DNA from: Rugosibacter sp.
GTDB taxonomy: Bacteria > Pseudomonadota > Gammaproteobacteria > Burkholderiales > Rhodocyclaceae
Assembly (NCBI GenBank): GCA_030645365.1
Contig: JAUSMB010000069.1
Span: 1-64,000, forward strand
Direction: 5' to 3'
Length of the DNA stretch: 64,000 nucleotides
Shown here: in pieces, positions 56,135-64,000 of the stretch
Layout: each line of letters begins with the position of its first letter
How positions within the stretch are numbered: position 1 is the first letter of the stretch
The notes under the pieces: model-generated
Told to the model about the DNA's origin: nothing
Seen by the model: the letters and a program-made list of their open reading frames with translations, nothing else
Database searches by the model: none
Program-made: the position numbers and the translations under genes

Positions 56135-56685
56135 AGCAAGGGTTGCATCCAGGGCCAGACGAAGTGATAGCCTGTTACTGCTAAGGCTATCACCCACAGC
56201 CACCGGTTGCGAAACAGCATTAACAAAAGTGCGAGCAATCCTGCGGTTGGGCTTTTCGCTGGAGTGCGTTGTTGTGCATAGCGTGGAACCGGGGCAATCG
56301 CAACGGGGTTGAATCGTTCCCGTCCCTCTTTATCGGTTAAGGTGTCATGAGAAACAAACGGATCATCGAAGACATCAAGCTTCAATGGCTGATTGTCTTC
56401 AGCTTCAATCGTCTTGAGCGCTTCGCTGAATTTGATGTTAAGAAGTTTTGCCGATTTGATGGCGCGAACAAAGGTATTGGTTTCAGCAAGAAAAACCATT
56501 TCGGCAGCGATCTCCATCGGCAGTCCCTGGCGGGAACCGTTACGTGAATCCATTATTAGGTGGCGAATGAATAGATTCAACTCTGGCGTCCCCCATAGGG
56601 CGCAGATTTTTTTTGTCAGATGATCGATCGCTTCCAGTGCTGAACGAGGTGAGCCGGTAGGCAGGTATTGGTCACGGGTTTGCAT
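56131..56685 (-). CDS. Hypothetical C-terminally anchored membrane protein after pilU
   Basis: 184 residues. The N-terminal part is soluble and helical (SPRSALEAIDHLTKKICALWGTPELNLFIRHLIMDSRNGSRQGLPMEIAAEMVFLAETNTFVRAIKSAKLLNIKFSEALKTIEAED), with a proline-rich linker and one C-terminal membrane helix (NRWLWVIALAVTGYHFVWPWMQPLL). I do not recognise it. It follows pilU by 5 nt in the same direction, so it may be co-expressed with the pilus retraction motors and tail-anchored in the inner membrane. Confidence 0.7.
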   Translation of the reverse strand: MQTRDQYLPTGSPRSALEAIDHLTKKICALWGTPELNLFIRHLIMDSRNGSRQGLPMEIAAEMVFLAETNTFVRAIKSAKLLNIKFSEALKTIEAEDNQPLKLDVFDDPFVSHDTLTDKEGRERFNPVAIAPVPRYAQQRTPAKSPTAGLLALLLMLFRNRWLWVIALAVTGYHFVWPWMQPLL

Positions 56686-56690
56686 GGCGA

Positions 56691-57827
56691 TTAAACGATG
56701 TCGAGGTGACCGATGCCGGAATGCAGATCTCTTGTCTGTGCCTCTTTGCCATGCAGTTTGAGCATCAGGCGGACTTCGTTCATCGAGTCTGCAAAGCGCA
56801 GGGCATCTTCGTAGCTGATACGGCCTTCTTCGTGCAAATCAAACAGCGCTTGATCGAACGTTTGCATGCCCAGCTCGCGCGACTTTTTCATGATTTCCTT
56901 TATTTCGTGCACATCGCCTTTATAGATAAGATCGGAGATCAGTGGTGAATTGAGCAACACTTCCACGGCTGCTGCACGACCTTTACCTTCCTTGAGCGGA
57001 ATCAGTCGCTGCGAGACCACCGCCTTAAGATTGAGCGAGAGATCCATCAACAGTTGCGGACGACGTTCTTCGGGGAAAAAGTTGATGATGCGATCCAGCG
57101 CCTGGTTGGAGTTGTTGGCATGCAGAGTACCGAGCGCCAAGTGACCGGTTTCGGCAAATGCAATCGCATGTTCCATCACTTCCCGATCACGAATTTCACC
57201 GATCAGAATCACGTCCGGCGCCTGACGCAAGGTGTTTTTCAGCGCGATTTCCCATGATTCGGTATCGACCCCCACTTCACGCTGAGTGATGATGCAGTTT
57301 CTATGTTCATGCACATATTCCACGGGGTCTTCGATGGTGATGATATGGCCATGACTATTCTGGTTGCGGTAGCCAATCATCGCCGCCAGAGAGGTTGATT
57401 TGCCAGAACCCGTACCACCGACAAAGAGCACCAGACCGCGTTTGGCCATGACGACATCTTTGAGTACAGGGGGTAATTTGAGCTCATCAAAATCCGGAAT
57501 CTGCACATTGATGGTTCGCAGCACGATGCCGACGCGCCCTTGCTGCACAAAAGCATTCACTCGAAAACGGCCTATGCCCGAAGGAGAAATGGCGAAGTTG
57601 GCTTCCTTGGTTTCTTCAAATCCCGCCGCCTGCTTGTCATTCATGATGGCGCGCGCCAGTTCTTGCGTATGCTGTGGCGTCAGTACCTGCGTCGTGGCGG
57701 GCGTCATCTTGCCATCAATTTTCATCGCCGGCGGAAAGCCTGCGGTAATGAATAAGTCAGACCCTTTTTTTTGCATCATCATGCCCAGCAATTGGTACAT
57801 GAACTTTAAACCTTCGTCGCGTTCCAT
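56691..57827 (-). CDS. pilU: Type IV pilus accessory retraction ATPase PilU
   Basis: 378 residues. PilT/PilU ATPase: Walker A GGTGSGKSTSLAAMIGY, Asp box TIEDPVEYVHEH, Walker B DVILIGEIRDREVMEHAI, His box GHLALGTLHANNSNQALDRIINFFPEERRPQLLMDLSLNLKAVVSQRLI. PilU-specific N terminus (MYQLLGMMMQKKGSDLFITAGFPPAMKIDGKM). Assists PilT-driven retraction. Downstream of pilT by about 40 nt, same direction. Confidence 0.95.
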   Translation of the reverse strand: MERDEGLKFMYQLLGMMMQKKGSDLFITAGFPPAMKIDGKMTPATTQVLTPQHTQELARAIMNDKQAAGFEETKEANFAISPSGIGRFRVNAFVQQGRVGIVLRTINVQIPDFDELKLPPVLKDVVMAKRGLVLFVGGTGSGKSTSLAAMIGYRNQNSHGHIITIEDPVEYVHEHRNCIITQREVGVDTESWEIALKNTLRQAPDVILIGEIRDREVMEHAIAFAETGHLALGTLHANNSNQALDRIINFFPEERRPQLLMDLSLNLKAVVSQRLIPLKEGKGRAAAVEVLLNSPLISDLIYKGDVHEIKEIMKKSRELGMQTFDQALFDLHEEGRISYEDALRFADSMNEVRLMLKLHGKEAQTRDLHSGIGHLDIV

Positions 57828-57866
57828 TATTTTTCTGTCCCGTTTTATCTTTTAGGGCTAGGTGAT

Positions 57867-58910
57867 TTAGCCGAGGAAGTTATCTTTGTTGGCTGCTTTA
57901 CTGCGCGCTTCGGCAGGCGAAATGATGCGACGCTTGACCATCTCTTGCAGGTTCTGATCCAGCGTCTGCATGCCAAATTGCTGGCCGGTCTGGATGGCTG
58001 AATACATCTGCGCGACTTTACCCTCGCGGATCAGGTTGCGAATGGCCGGCGTGCCGATCATGATTTCGTGTGCTGCGACGCGCCCTGTGCCGTCCATGTT
58101 TTTGCACAGAGTTTGCGAAATAACGGCTTTTAGTGATTCGGACAACATGGAACGCACCATTTCTTTTTCAGCTGCTGGAAACACATCAATAATACGATCG
58201 ATGGTCTTGGCAGCAGATGAGGTGTGCAACGTGCCAAAAACCAGGTGGCCTGTTTCTGCGGCGGATAACGCCAGGCGGATGGTTTCCAGATCACGCATTT
58301 CGCCGACCAGAATCACGTCCGGATCTTCGCGCAAGGCGCTGCGCAGGGCGTTGTTGAATGACAACGTGTGTGGACCGACTTCACGCTGGTTGATCAGGCA
58401 TTTTTTTGATTCATGCACAAATTCGATTGGGTCTTCCACCGTCAGGATATGGCCGTATTCGTTTTCATTCTTGTGATTCACCATGGCGGCCAGGGTTGTG
58501 GATTTGCCAGAACCCGTCGGCCCGGTCACCAATACGATGCCACGTGGCTGGTCGGCCAGTTCGGCAAAAATCTTTGGTGCCTTCAAATCTTCCAGTGACA
58601 GGATTTTCGAAGGGATGGTACGCATCACGGCCGCCGCGCCGCGATTTTGCACAAAGGCGTTGACGCGGAAGCGAGCTAGATTGGGCACTTCAAAAGAAAA
58701 GTCACACTCCAGATTTTCCTCATACACCTTGCGCTGGCCATCGTTCATGATGTCATAAATCATGCCATGCACTTCCTTGTGTTCCATCGGCGGAAGATTA
58801 ATCCGGCGCACATCGCCATGGACGCGAATCATCGGCGGCAAGCCAGAAGAGAGGTGTAAGTCGGACGCATTATTCTTGACAACGAAAGAGAGCAATTCGG
58901 TAATGTCCAT
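57867..58910 (-). CDS. pilT: Type IV pilus retraction ATPase PilT
   Basis: 347 residues from ATG 58910 with AGGA upstream. MDITELLSFVVKNNASDLHLSSGLPPMIRVHGDVRRI, Walker A GPTGSGKSTTLAAMVNH, Asp box VEDPIEFVHES, Walker B DVILVGEMRDLETIRLALS, and the PilT-specific AIRNLIREGKVAQMYSAIQTG (AIRNLIRE). It powers retraction and DNA uptake in competent species. Divergent from yggS; promoter region 58911-58954 is shared. Confidence 0.97.
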   Translation of the reverse strand: MDITELLSFVVKNNASDLHLSSGLPPMIRVHGDVRRINLPPMEHKEVHGMIYDIMNDGQRKVYEENLECDFSFEVPNLARFRVNAFVQNRGAAAVMRTIPSKILSLEDLKAPKIFAELADQPRGIVLVTGPTGSGKSTTLAAMVNHKNENEYGHILTVEDPIEFVHESKKCLINQREVGPHTLSFNNALRSALREDPDVILVGEMRDLETIRLALSAAETGHLVFGTLHTSSAAKTIDRIIDVFPAAEKEMVRSMLSESLKAVISQTLCKNMDGTGRVAAHEIMIGTPAIRNLIREGKVAQMYSAIQTGQQFGMQTLDQNLQEMVKRRIISPAEARSKAANKDNFLG

Positions 58911-58935
58911 GTTTTTTCCTGTAAATGGGGTGCGA

Positions 58936-58941
58936 TATACT
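58936..58941 (+). promoter_or_regulatory. Possible -10 element of yggS
   Basis: TATACT lies 14 nt upstream of the yggS start and 26 nt from the pilT start. No convincing -35; weak. Confidence 0.35.
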
Positions 58942-58954
58942 TTCAGGGCGTTAT

Positions 58955-59653
58955 ATGACAACAATCTCAAACAACTTGCAAGCTGTTCGCAACCGGATTG
59001 CTGCAGCCTGTGCTGTTGCAGGGCGCCCGGTCGATGCCGTGCATTTGCTTGCCGTATCCAAAACTCAGTCCGGTGCGTGCGTGCGCGAAGCTGCCGCGTG
59101 CGGGCAACAGGCTTTTGGCGAAAACTATGCGCAAGAAGGCGCAGAAAAAATTGCTGAACTTGCCGATCTGAATCTGGAATGGCATTTTATTGGCCCGCTA
59201 CAAAGTAATAAAACACGAGTGGTTGCTGAAAATTTTGCCTGGGTGCATTCACTCGAGCGATTAAAGACTGCTGAACGATTAGCGGCGCAGCGCCCGATTC
59301 ATTTGCCGCCGCTGCAAGTGTGCATTCAGGTGAATGTGTCAGGCGAGGCATCAAAAAGCGGTTGTGCACCGGCTGCGGCTTCGGCCTTGGCGCATGCGAT
59401 AACCGCATTGCCTCGTCTGCGTTTGCGGGGGCTGATGGCAATTCCTGCAGTAACCGATGACGTTGTGCTGCAGCGCCAAAATTTTGCTTTGTTGAGCGCG
59501 CTTTTTGCCCAGCTCAACACCGAGGGCCTGGCTTTGGATACGCTCTCGATGGGCATGTCACATGATCTGGAAGCAGCAATTCTTGCCGGAGCAACAATAG
59601 TGCGTGTGGGCACGGCCATTTTTGGCGAACGACAAATCCGTGTGTTTAATTAA
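58955..59653 (+). CDS. yggS: PLP homeostasis protein YggS
   Basis: 232 residues from ATG 58955 (MTTISNNLQAVRNRIAAACAVAG). PLP-binding YggS/PROSC family: VHLLAVSKTQS with the PLP lysine, CGQQAFGENYAQEGAEKIAEL, EWHFIGPLQSNKTR, LSMGMSHDLEAAILAGATIVRVGTAIFGER. It regulates intracellular PLP and amino-acid pools. Typical co-location with pilT and proC. Followed by proC by 14 nt. Confidence 0.95.
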   Translation: MTTISNNLQAVRNRIAAACAVAGRPVDAVHLLAVSKTQSGACVREAAACGQQAFGENYAQEGAEKIAELADLNLEWHFIGPLQSNKTRVVAENFAWVHSLERLKTAERLAAQRPIHLPPLQVCIQVNVSGEASKSGCAPAAASALAHAITALPRLRLRGLMAIPAVTDDVVLQRQNFALLSALFAQLNTEGLALDTLSMGMSHDLEAAILAGATIVRVGTAIFGERQIRVFN

Positions 59654-59667
59654 GAACAGGAAAATTA

Positions 59668-60474
59668 ATGAAAATTACATTTATCGGCGGTGGCAATATG
59701 GCCACTGCATTGATTGGCGGGATGCAAAAACAAGGTTTTTCGGCGGCAGCTATTCAAGTCGTGGAACCTTTTCAGGAGGCCCGGGAACGCATCACGGAAA
59801 CGTTTGGCGTACGTGCTGTTGCAGTAGTCGATGCCGCTGCGCTGCACTGTGATGTGCTGGTTCTGGCAGTCAAGCCGCAGCAGATGAAAGCGGCAGTGGC
59901 CCCCTTTGCTGGCAAGCTCACGCAGCAAGTGGTGTTAAGCATCGCCGCTGGTTTGCGCGTGGCCGATATGGCCGCCTGGCTGGGCTATAGCAAAATAGTT
60001 CGCGCCATGCCGAATACCCCCGCATTGATAGGCGCAGGCATTACCGGTTTATTTGCCGACCCGAGTGTCGATGCCGAGAAACGTCGCCAGGCCGAGCAAA
60101 TTCTTCAGGCGGTGGGCACCTATGTATGGGTTGAAGACGAAGCGCAAATGGACGCGGTTACTGCCATTTCTGGCAGTGGCCCGGCGTATGTGTTTTATTT
60201 CATTGAAGCGATTGAGTCTGCCGCGCGCACGCTGGGTCTGGATGCCGAATCCGCGCGCCAATTGACGGTGCAAACGTTTCTTGGCGCAGCACAACTGGCA
60301 GCAAAAAGCAGCGAAAGCATTACGACATTGCGCGAGCGGGTGACATCTAAAGGCGGAACAACCGAAGTGGCGCTGCAGACGTTTTCCATGCAGGGCATAG
60401 CCGCTGCGATCGGACAAGGCGTGCTGGCGGCTAACGCGCGTGGGCGTGAGTTAGGCGAGACGCTGGGTAAGTAA
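59668..60474 (+). CDS. proC: Pyrroline-5-carboxylate reductase ProC
   Basis: 268 residues. MKITFIGGGNMATALIGGMQ (Rossmann start), VLAVKPQQMKAAV, KIVRAMPNTPALIGAGITGLFA, DAVTAISGSGPAYVFYFIEAIESAARTLGLDAESARQLTVQTFLGAAQLA, with the C-terminal VTSKGGTTEVALQTF signature. Last step of proline synthesis (NADPH-dependent). Between yggS and yggT. Confidence 0.97.
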   Translation: MKITFIGGGNMATALIGGMQKQGFSAAAIQVVEPFQEARERITETFGVRAVAVVDAAALHCDVLVLAVKPQQMKAAVAPFAGKLTQQVVLSIAAGLRVADMAAWLGYSKIVRAMPNTPALIGAGITGLFADPSVDAEKRRQAEQILQAVGTYVWVEDEAQMDAVTAISGSGPAYVFYFIEAIESAARTLGLDAESARQLTVQTFLGAAQLAAKSSESITTLRERVTSKGGTTEVALQTFSMQGIAAAIGQGVLAANARGRELGETLGK

Positions 60475-60501
60475 CGCAGCTAAACAGAGGTAACGTATTC
60501 A

Positions 60502-61113
60502 ATGTTGATACAACTATTTATTTTTCTGTTGGATGCCGTGAGTGGTTTTCTCACAGTGGCACTGCTGACCCGGTTCATTTTGCAAATGACCAAAGCGTCT
60601 TTTCGTAATCCGCTGGGGCAGTTTGTTATTGCGATGACGGATTGGATCGTGCGTCCGGTGCGGCGAATCGTTCCTGGATTTTTTGGTTGGGATATGGCAA
60701 GCCTGTTGCTCGCCTGGCTGGCGCAAGCGCTTGTTTTAGGCTTGGCGCTGGGGTTATCTGGCACATTGACTGCCGCACCTTTTGAATCCGTGTCTGGACA
60801 AGGAGATGTGTTTCACGGCGTATCACCAGCGCCGATTTTTATGGTGGCTTTGTTGGCAGTATTGGCAACGCTCAAGATTGCTTGTTATTTGCTGCTAGGT
60901 GCGGTGCTGGTGTCGGCAATTTTTTCCTGGGTGAATCCGCATGCGCCCATGGCGGATGTTTTTAATGCGGTCAGCCGCCCCTTGCTGCGCCCCTTTCGCC
61001 GTTGGATACCCGACATTGGCGGAGTAGACCTCTCGCCGCTGGCGTTTATTTTATTGCTGCAAATGGGCATGATGGTTTTAGAGCGTTTGCGCTGGGTGGT
61101 GCTGGCAGAATGA
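60502..61113 (+). CDS. yggT: YggT-family membrane protein
   Basis: 203 residues, two YggT repeats with helices (LFIFLLDAVSGFLTVALLTRFILQ, SLLLAWLAQALVLGLALGL; MVALLAVLATLKIACYLLLGAVLVSAIFSWVNPHAPMADVFNAVSRPLLRPFRRWIPDIGGVDLSPLAFILLLQ). Linked to osmotic tolerance and potassium in E. coli; mechanism unknown. A dispersed repeat (60816-60840) is read GVSPAPIF between the two halves. Overlaps yggU by 4 nt. Confidence 0.93.
   Translation: MLIQLFIFLLDAVSGFLTVALLTRFILQMTKASFRNPLGQFVIAMTDWIVRPVRRIVPGFFGWDMASLLLAWLAQALVLGLALGLSGTLTAAPFESVSGQGDVFHGVSPAPIFMVALLAVLATLKIACYLLLGAVLVSAIFSWVNPHAPMADVFNAVSRPLLRPFRRWIPDIGGVDLSPLAFILLLQMGMMVLERLRWVVLAE
60816..60840 (-). repeat. Dispersed repeat R, copy 19 (in yggT)
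   Basis: Two mismatches. Read as GVSPAPIF, the same peptide as the ileS copy at 15088. Confidence 0.85.
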
Positions 61114-61400
61114 GCTGGTTACAGATGGATGAAGCCGGTGTGACGCTGACGCTCTACATCCAGCCGGGCGCGAAAAAAACCGAAGTGGTGGGTTTACATG
61201 GCGAGGCCCTCAAGATTCGATTGCACGCGCCACCGGTGGAGGGCCAAGCTAATGCTCAGCTGATCGCCTTTCTTGCGCTGCATTTGGCAGTACCCAAACG
61301 TGGGGTAACGTTGTTATCGGGCGAGACTTCGCGGGCCAAGAAGGTACGGGTGATGGGGGTTGAGGCAAGACATGTCAGGGCTCGATTGATTCCGGCCTAG
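61110..61400 (+). CDS. yggU: YggU-family DUF167 protein
   Basis: 96 residues from ATG 61110: MSWLQMDEAGVTLTLYIQPGAKKTEVVGLHGEALKIRLHAPPVEGQANAQLIAFLALHLAVPKRGVTLLSGETSRAKKVRVMG. It matches the DUF167/YggU fold exactly. Function unknown. ATGA overlap with yggT. Confidence 0.93.
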   Translation: MSWLQMDEAGVTLTLYIQPGAKKTEVVGLHGEALKIRLHAPPVEGQANAQLIAFLALHLAVPKRGVTLLSGETSRAKKVRVMGVEARHVRARLIPA

Positions 61401-61416
61401 ACGTAGCAATGACTAA

Positions 61417-62700
61417 TTAACTTGTGCCGTTGTAGGCTAAATAGCCATCAATGAGTGTGTAGCGAACTCGGCCGGGAAGCGCCAGGCCGAGAAAAGGCGT
61501 GTTCTTGCCCTGGCTTTTGAGATTTTGACGGGTGACATGAAAGTCGGCCGACGGGTCAAACACGCAAATATCTGCTGCTAGCCCTGCATCTAGCCGACCT
61601 GCATTCACACCCATGATGCGCGCCGGGTCTGACGTGATGCGCGCCAGTGCCGTGAGGAGTGGCACCTGCATTTCCTGCGCCCATTTCAAGGTTAATGGCA
61701 GCAAGAGTTCCAGGCCGGTGGCGCCGATTTCGGCCTCGCTAAACGGTTTTTGTTTGCCATCATCATCGACGGGTGTGTGGTCGGAACATACGGCCGTGAT
61801 TGCGCCCGAGGCCAAGCCGCTACGCAACGCGTCACGATCACGCTGGGCGCGCAATGGGGGGTCCAGGCGCGCATGCGGATTGAAGAAACCAATATCGTGG
61901 TCGCATAAGTGCAGGTAATGCACAGCAGTATCGCAAGTGACAGCAATGCCTGCTGCATGGGCAGCAACGATCATGTCGATGCCCGCCGCAGAGGAAACGC
62001 GCGTCACGTGCAGGCGCACACCGGTTTCGCGTGCTAGTTGCAGCAGCGTGGCCAGTGCAATGGTCTCTGCTGCCACAGGAATGCCGACCAGGCCGAGTCG
62101 CGCAGCGACTTCACCATCGTGCGCGACGCCTTGTTGGGCAAGAAACGGGTCTTGTGCTTGCAACCAGACAGGAAAATCAAAAGTGGCCGCATAGTTCATG
62201 GCGTGCAGCAACACTTGCGTATCGACAATGGCTTGATTCGCCTGGCCGAAAGCGACGCAGCCTGCTTCAGCGAGTTCTGCCATTTCGGTGAGTTTTTTTC
62301 CGCCCAGTTGCACGGTCAGCGCACCGATCGGATGCACATGAGCGAATTCAGGCAAGCGCGCACGATGCGTGAGCATTTCAACCAGGCCGGGTTCATCCAG
62401 CACCGGGTCAGTATCCGGCGGGCAGGCCAGTCGCGTCACGCCACCTGCGGCGGCGGCAGCCATTTCGGATTCCAGCGTGGCTTTATACTCAAAGCCCGGC
62501 TCACGCAGGCGCGCGGAAAGATCAATGAGGCCGGGGCAAACGATGCAGCCGGTGGCGTCAAGCACCGTGTGGGCGGTAAAATTTTCTGGCGCCGTATCGC
62601 CAGCGCCGACTATTTTGCCTTCTGCAATAAACAGATCAGTCTGTTTATCCATGCCGTTGGCTGGATCGATCAGGCGGCCGCCGCGAATATGGATATTCAT
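61417..62700 (-). CDS. pyrX: Dihydroorotase-like pseudo-enzyme (PyrX/PyrC')
   Basis: 427 residues of the amidohydrolase (dihydroorotase type I) fold. It lacks the metal-binding DxHxH: the segment reads LIDLSARLREPGFEYK, where active enzymes have GLVDLHVHLREPG. HVTRVSSAAG lacks the later His and AQDP the middle one. This fits the non-catalytic DHOase-like subunit that stabilises PyrB, encoded after pyrB in Pseudomonas and many betaproteobacteria. A repeat copy (62590-62614) encodes VGAGDTAPEN in the N-terminal beta-strand loop where homologues have similar length. Confidence 0.88.
   Translation of the reverse strand: MNIHIRGGRLIDPANGMDKQTDLFIAEGKIVGAGDTAPENFTAHTVLDATGCIVCPGLIDLSARLREPGFEYKATLESEMAAAAAGGVTRLACPPDTDPVLDEPGLVEMLTHRARLPEFAHVHPIGALTVQLGGKKLTEMAELAEAGCVAFGQANQAIVDTQVLLHAMNYAATFDFPVWLQAQDPFLAQQGVAHDGEVAARLGLVGIPVAAETIALATLLQLARETGVRLHVTRVSSAAGIDMIVAAHAAGIAVTCDTAVHYLHLCDHDIGFFNPHARLDPPLRAQRDRDALRSGLASGAITAVCSDHTPVDDDGKQKPFSEAEIGATGLELLLPLTLKWAQEMQVPLLTALARITSDPARIMGVNAGRLDAGLAADICVFDPSADFHVTRQNLKSQGKNTPFLGLALPGRVRYTLIDGYLAYNGTS
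62590..62614 (-). repeat. Dispersed repeat R, copy 20 (in pyrX)
   Basis: Two mismatches, both shared with copy 18 at 55124. Read as VGAGDTAP. Confidence 0.85.
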
Positions 62701-62701
62701 G

Positions 62702-63679
62702 TCACGCTCCCGCCAGCATGGTCATCACCGCCATGCGCACGGCGATGCCGAAAGTGACTTGCGGCAGGATCACCGCCTGCGACCCATCGGCAACGGTAGA
62801 TTCAATTTCCACGCCGCGATTCATCGGCCCCGGGTGCATGACGATAGCGTCGGGTTTGGCCAGCGCCAGCTTGTCCATTGTCAGGCCGTAGGATTTGAAA
62901 TATTCCTGCGCGCTGGGCAAGAGGGCGCTTTGCATGCGTTCATTTTGCAAGCGCAGCATCATCACCACATCCACACCGCGCAGGCCTTCTTTCATGTCAT
63001 TAAACACCCGTACACCGAGCCGCTCGATACCGCTCGGCAGCAAGGTTTTGGGTGCAATCACGCGGACTTCCGGCACACCCAGTGTGGTCAGCGCGTGGAT
63101 CTGGCTGCGGGCGACCCGGGAGTGCAACACGTCGCCGACAATAGCTACCGTGAGTTGCGTGAAATCCTGCTTGTAATGACGAATGGTGTACATGTCGAGC
63201 AGCCCCTGCGTCGGGTGCGCATGGCGGCCATCACCGGCATTGATGACATGAATGTGGTCCTGCCCGGTAGCGGCCAGGTGCTGGACGATCAGATGCGGCG
63301 CGCCGCTGGAAGCATGGCGAACAACAAACATATCGGCCTGCATGGCGGCGAGGTTGTCGGTGGTATCGAGCAGCGACTCGCCCTTGTTGGCCGACGAGGT
63401 GTTGATGTTGAGATTGATGACATCAGCCGAGAGCCGCTTAGCGGCAATCTCGAAGGTTGTGCGTGTGCGGGTTGAGTTTTCAAAAAACAAATTGAAGATA
63501 CTTTTCCCACGGAGCAAGGGCACTTTTTTCACTTCGCGTTCGGCAACAGCAGCAAATGGTGCGGCGGTGTCCAGGATGCGGGTGAGTACTTCGTGTGGCA
63601 ATCCTTCGGTGCTTAACAAATGAGTGAGCTCGCCGTGACTATTGAGCTGGGGGTTGCGGTTGGTGCTCGTCAAGGTCAT
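62702..63679 (-). CDS. pyrB: Aspartate carbamoyltransferase catalytic chain PyrB
   Basis: 325 residues. The carbamoyl-phosphate loop is [19 protein letters not shown], and [12 protein letters not shown] is the aspartate-domain signature; [13 protein letters not shown] is typical of the PyrB that pairs with a DHOase-like partner. It makes carbamoyl-aspartate, the committed pyrimidine step. A single base separates its stop from the pyrX start, and pyrR precedes it with an overlap of 4 nt; the operon order is pyrR-pyrB-pyrX. Confidence 0.96.
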   Translation of the reverse strand: MTLTSTNRNPQLNSHGELTHLLSTEGLPHEVLTRILDTAAPFAAVAEREVKKVPLLRGKSIFNLFFENSTRTRTTFEIAAKRLSADVINLNINTSSANKGESLLDTTDNLAAMQADMFVVRHASSGAPHLIVQHLAATGQDHIHVINAGDGRHAHPTQGLLDMYTIRHYKQDFTQLTVAIVGDVLHSRVARSQIHALTTLGVPEVRVIAPKTLLPSGIERLGVRVFNDMKEGLRGVDVVMMLRLQNERMQSALLPSAQEYFKSYGLTMDKLALAKPDAIVMHPGPMNRGVEIESTVADGSQAVILPQVTFGIAVRMAVMTMLAGA

Positions 63680-64000
63680 TTTTCAGTCAGTCGAAAAGAA
63701 AGGGTAGCGTCAGGCGCGCGCTCCAGCTCGAGCATTTGTGCAGCGGCGAGGGTGAGGGTGTGCGCGCAATAGTCGGCGGCAATGGGTAATTCGCGTCCGC
63801 CGCGATCAGCGAGTACAGCCAGTTCGATTTTTTCCGGACGACCATAGTCGAATAGTTCGTTGATTGCCGCGCGGATGGTACGGCCAGTGTAGAGAACGTC
63901 ATCGACAATGATGATGTGCGCACCTTCGGCTTCAAACGGAAGCAAGGATGCGCGCGTATTGGCCTGCAGGCCACGCTGGTTGTAGTCGTCACGATGGAAA
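63676..64000 (-). CDS. pyrR: Pyrimidine regulator/uracil phosphoribosyltransferase PyrR (5' end outside window)
   Basis: The visible 3' part (about 107 residues) contains [13 protein letters not shown] near the window edge, then [55 protein letters not shown], the PRTase PRPP-binding loop [10 protein letters not shown] and the DRGxREL motif of PyrR. The start lies beyond base 64000. In bacilli PyrR controls pyrimidine mRNA attenuation; in proteobacteria it is usually upstream of pyrB, as here. Confidence 0.93.
   Translation of the reverse strand, partial: FHRDDYNQRGLQANTRASLLPFEAEGAHIIIVDDVLYTGRTIRAAINELFDYGRPEKIELAVLADRGGRELPIAADYCAHTLTLAAAQMLELERAPDATLSFRLTEK

Overview
The window is a contiguous, gene-dense chromosome segment of a betaproteobacterium. 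Synteny and protein style point to the Nitrosomonadales (Gallionellaceae-like or related freshwater lineages), but without a database search I cannot name the genus. Support comes from ribF-ileS-lspA-fkpB-ispH, the rpsU-yqeY-dnaG-rpoD block, pilT-pilU beside yggS-proC-yggT-yggU, pyrR-pyrB with a dihydroorotase-like pseudo-enzyme, and a MshQ/PilY1 pilus locus. There is no rRNA, CRISPR array, insertion sequence, prophage or replication origin, and no intergenic gap reaches 300 bases.

Layout. 1-11185: the 3' part of a MshQ-like adhesin, a major-type pilin, then fimT/fimU-pilV-pilW-pilX-pilY1 (type IV pilus tip complex) and a TonB-like protein. 11148-16756: the ribF operon (flavin, Ile-tRNA, lipoprotein signal peptidase, FKBP, isoprenoid), read leftward. 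16894-26030: flavin monooxygenase, amiC, tsaE, queG, a SpoIIAA-like gene, hupB, a Nudix-hypothetical-mnmA operon, ilvE, a zinc-ribbon gene and waaF. 26068-31668: an NTF2-like gene, a YheT-type hydrolase, phosphomannomutase and alaS. 31765-33345: three small exported proteins. 33457-35540: a glycerophosphodiesterase and a solute-binding protein. 35762-40188: CHI-like protein, MGMT, xerD, folB, plsY, tsaD and rpsU. 40332-44858: yqeY, dnaG, rpoD and tRNA-Ile(CAU). 45054-52509: a thioredoxin-fold DUF255 protein, cytochrome c and the five-gene branched-chain amino-acid ABC transporter. 52569-56685: ferredoxin-type reductase, epimerase, HemJ-like protein, RlmL-like methyltransferase and a hypothetical protein. 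56691-64000: pilU, pilT, yggS, proC, yggT, yggU, pyrX, pyrB and partial pyrR.

Most genes are housekeeping. The unusual signal lies across them: a 25-nt dispersed sequence (left half AAAAGTCGGCGCTGG, right half TGATACGGCG) occurs about 20 times, on both strands, between genes and inside at least 14 different, mostly essential coding sequences. Inside genes it is read in all five stop-free frames (KVGAGDTA, KSALVIR, RRITSADF, AVSPAPTF, PYHQRRL), often at sites where the protein family seems not to carry an insertion. Copies between genes lie mostly just after gene ends and match best. This resembles the genomic footprint of a DNA-uptake signal (as in Pasteurellaceae and Neisseriaceae) more than an insertion-type repeat, and the same window holds a type IV pilus tip complex with a FimT/FimU minor pilin plus pilT/pilU. 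The uptake role is an inference; the repeat itself is directly visible.
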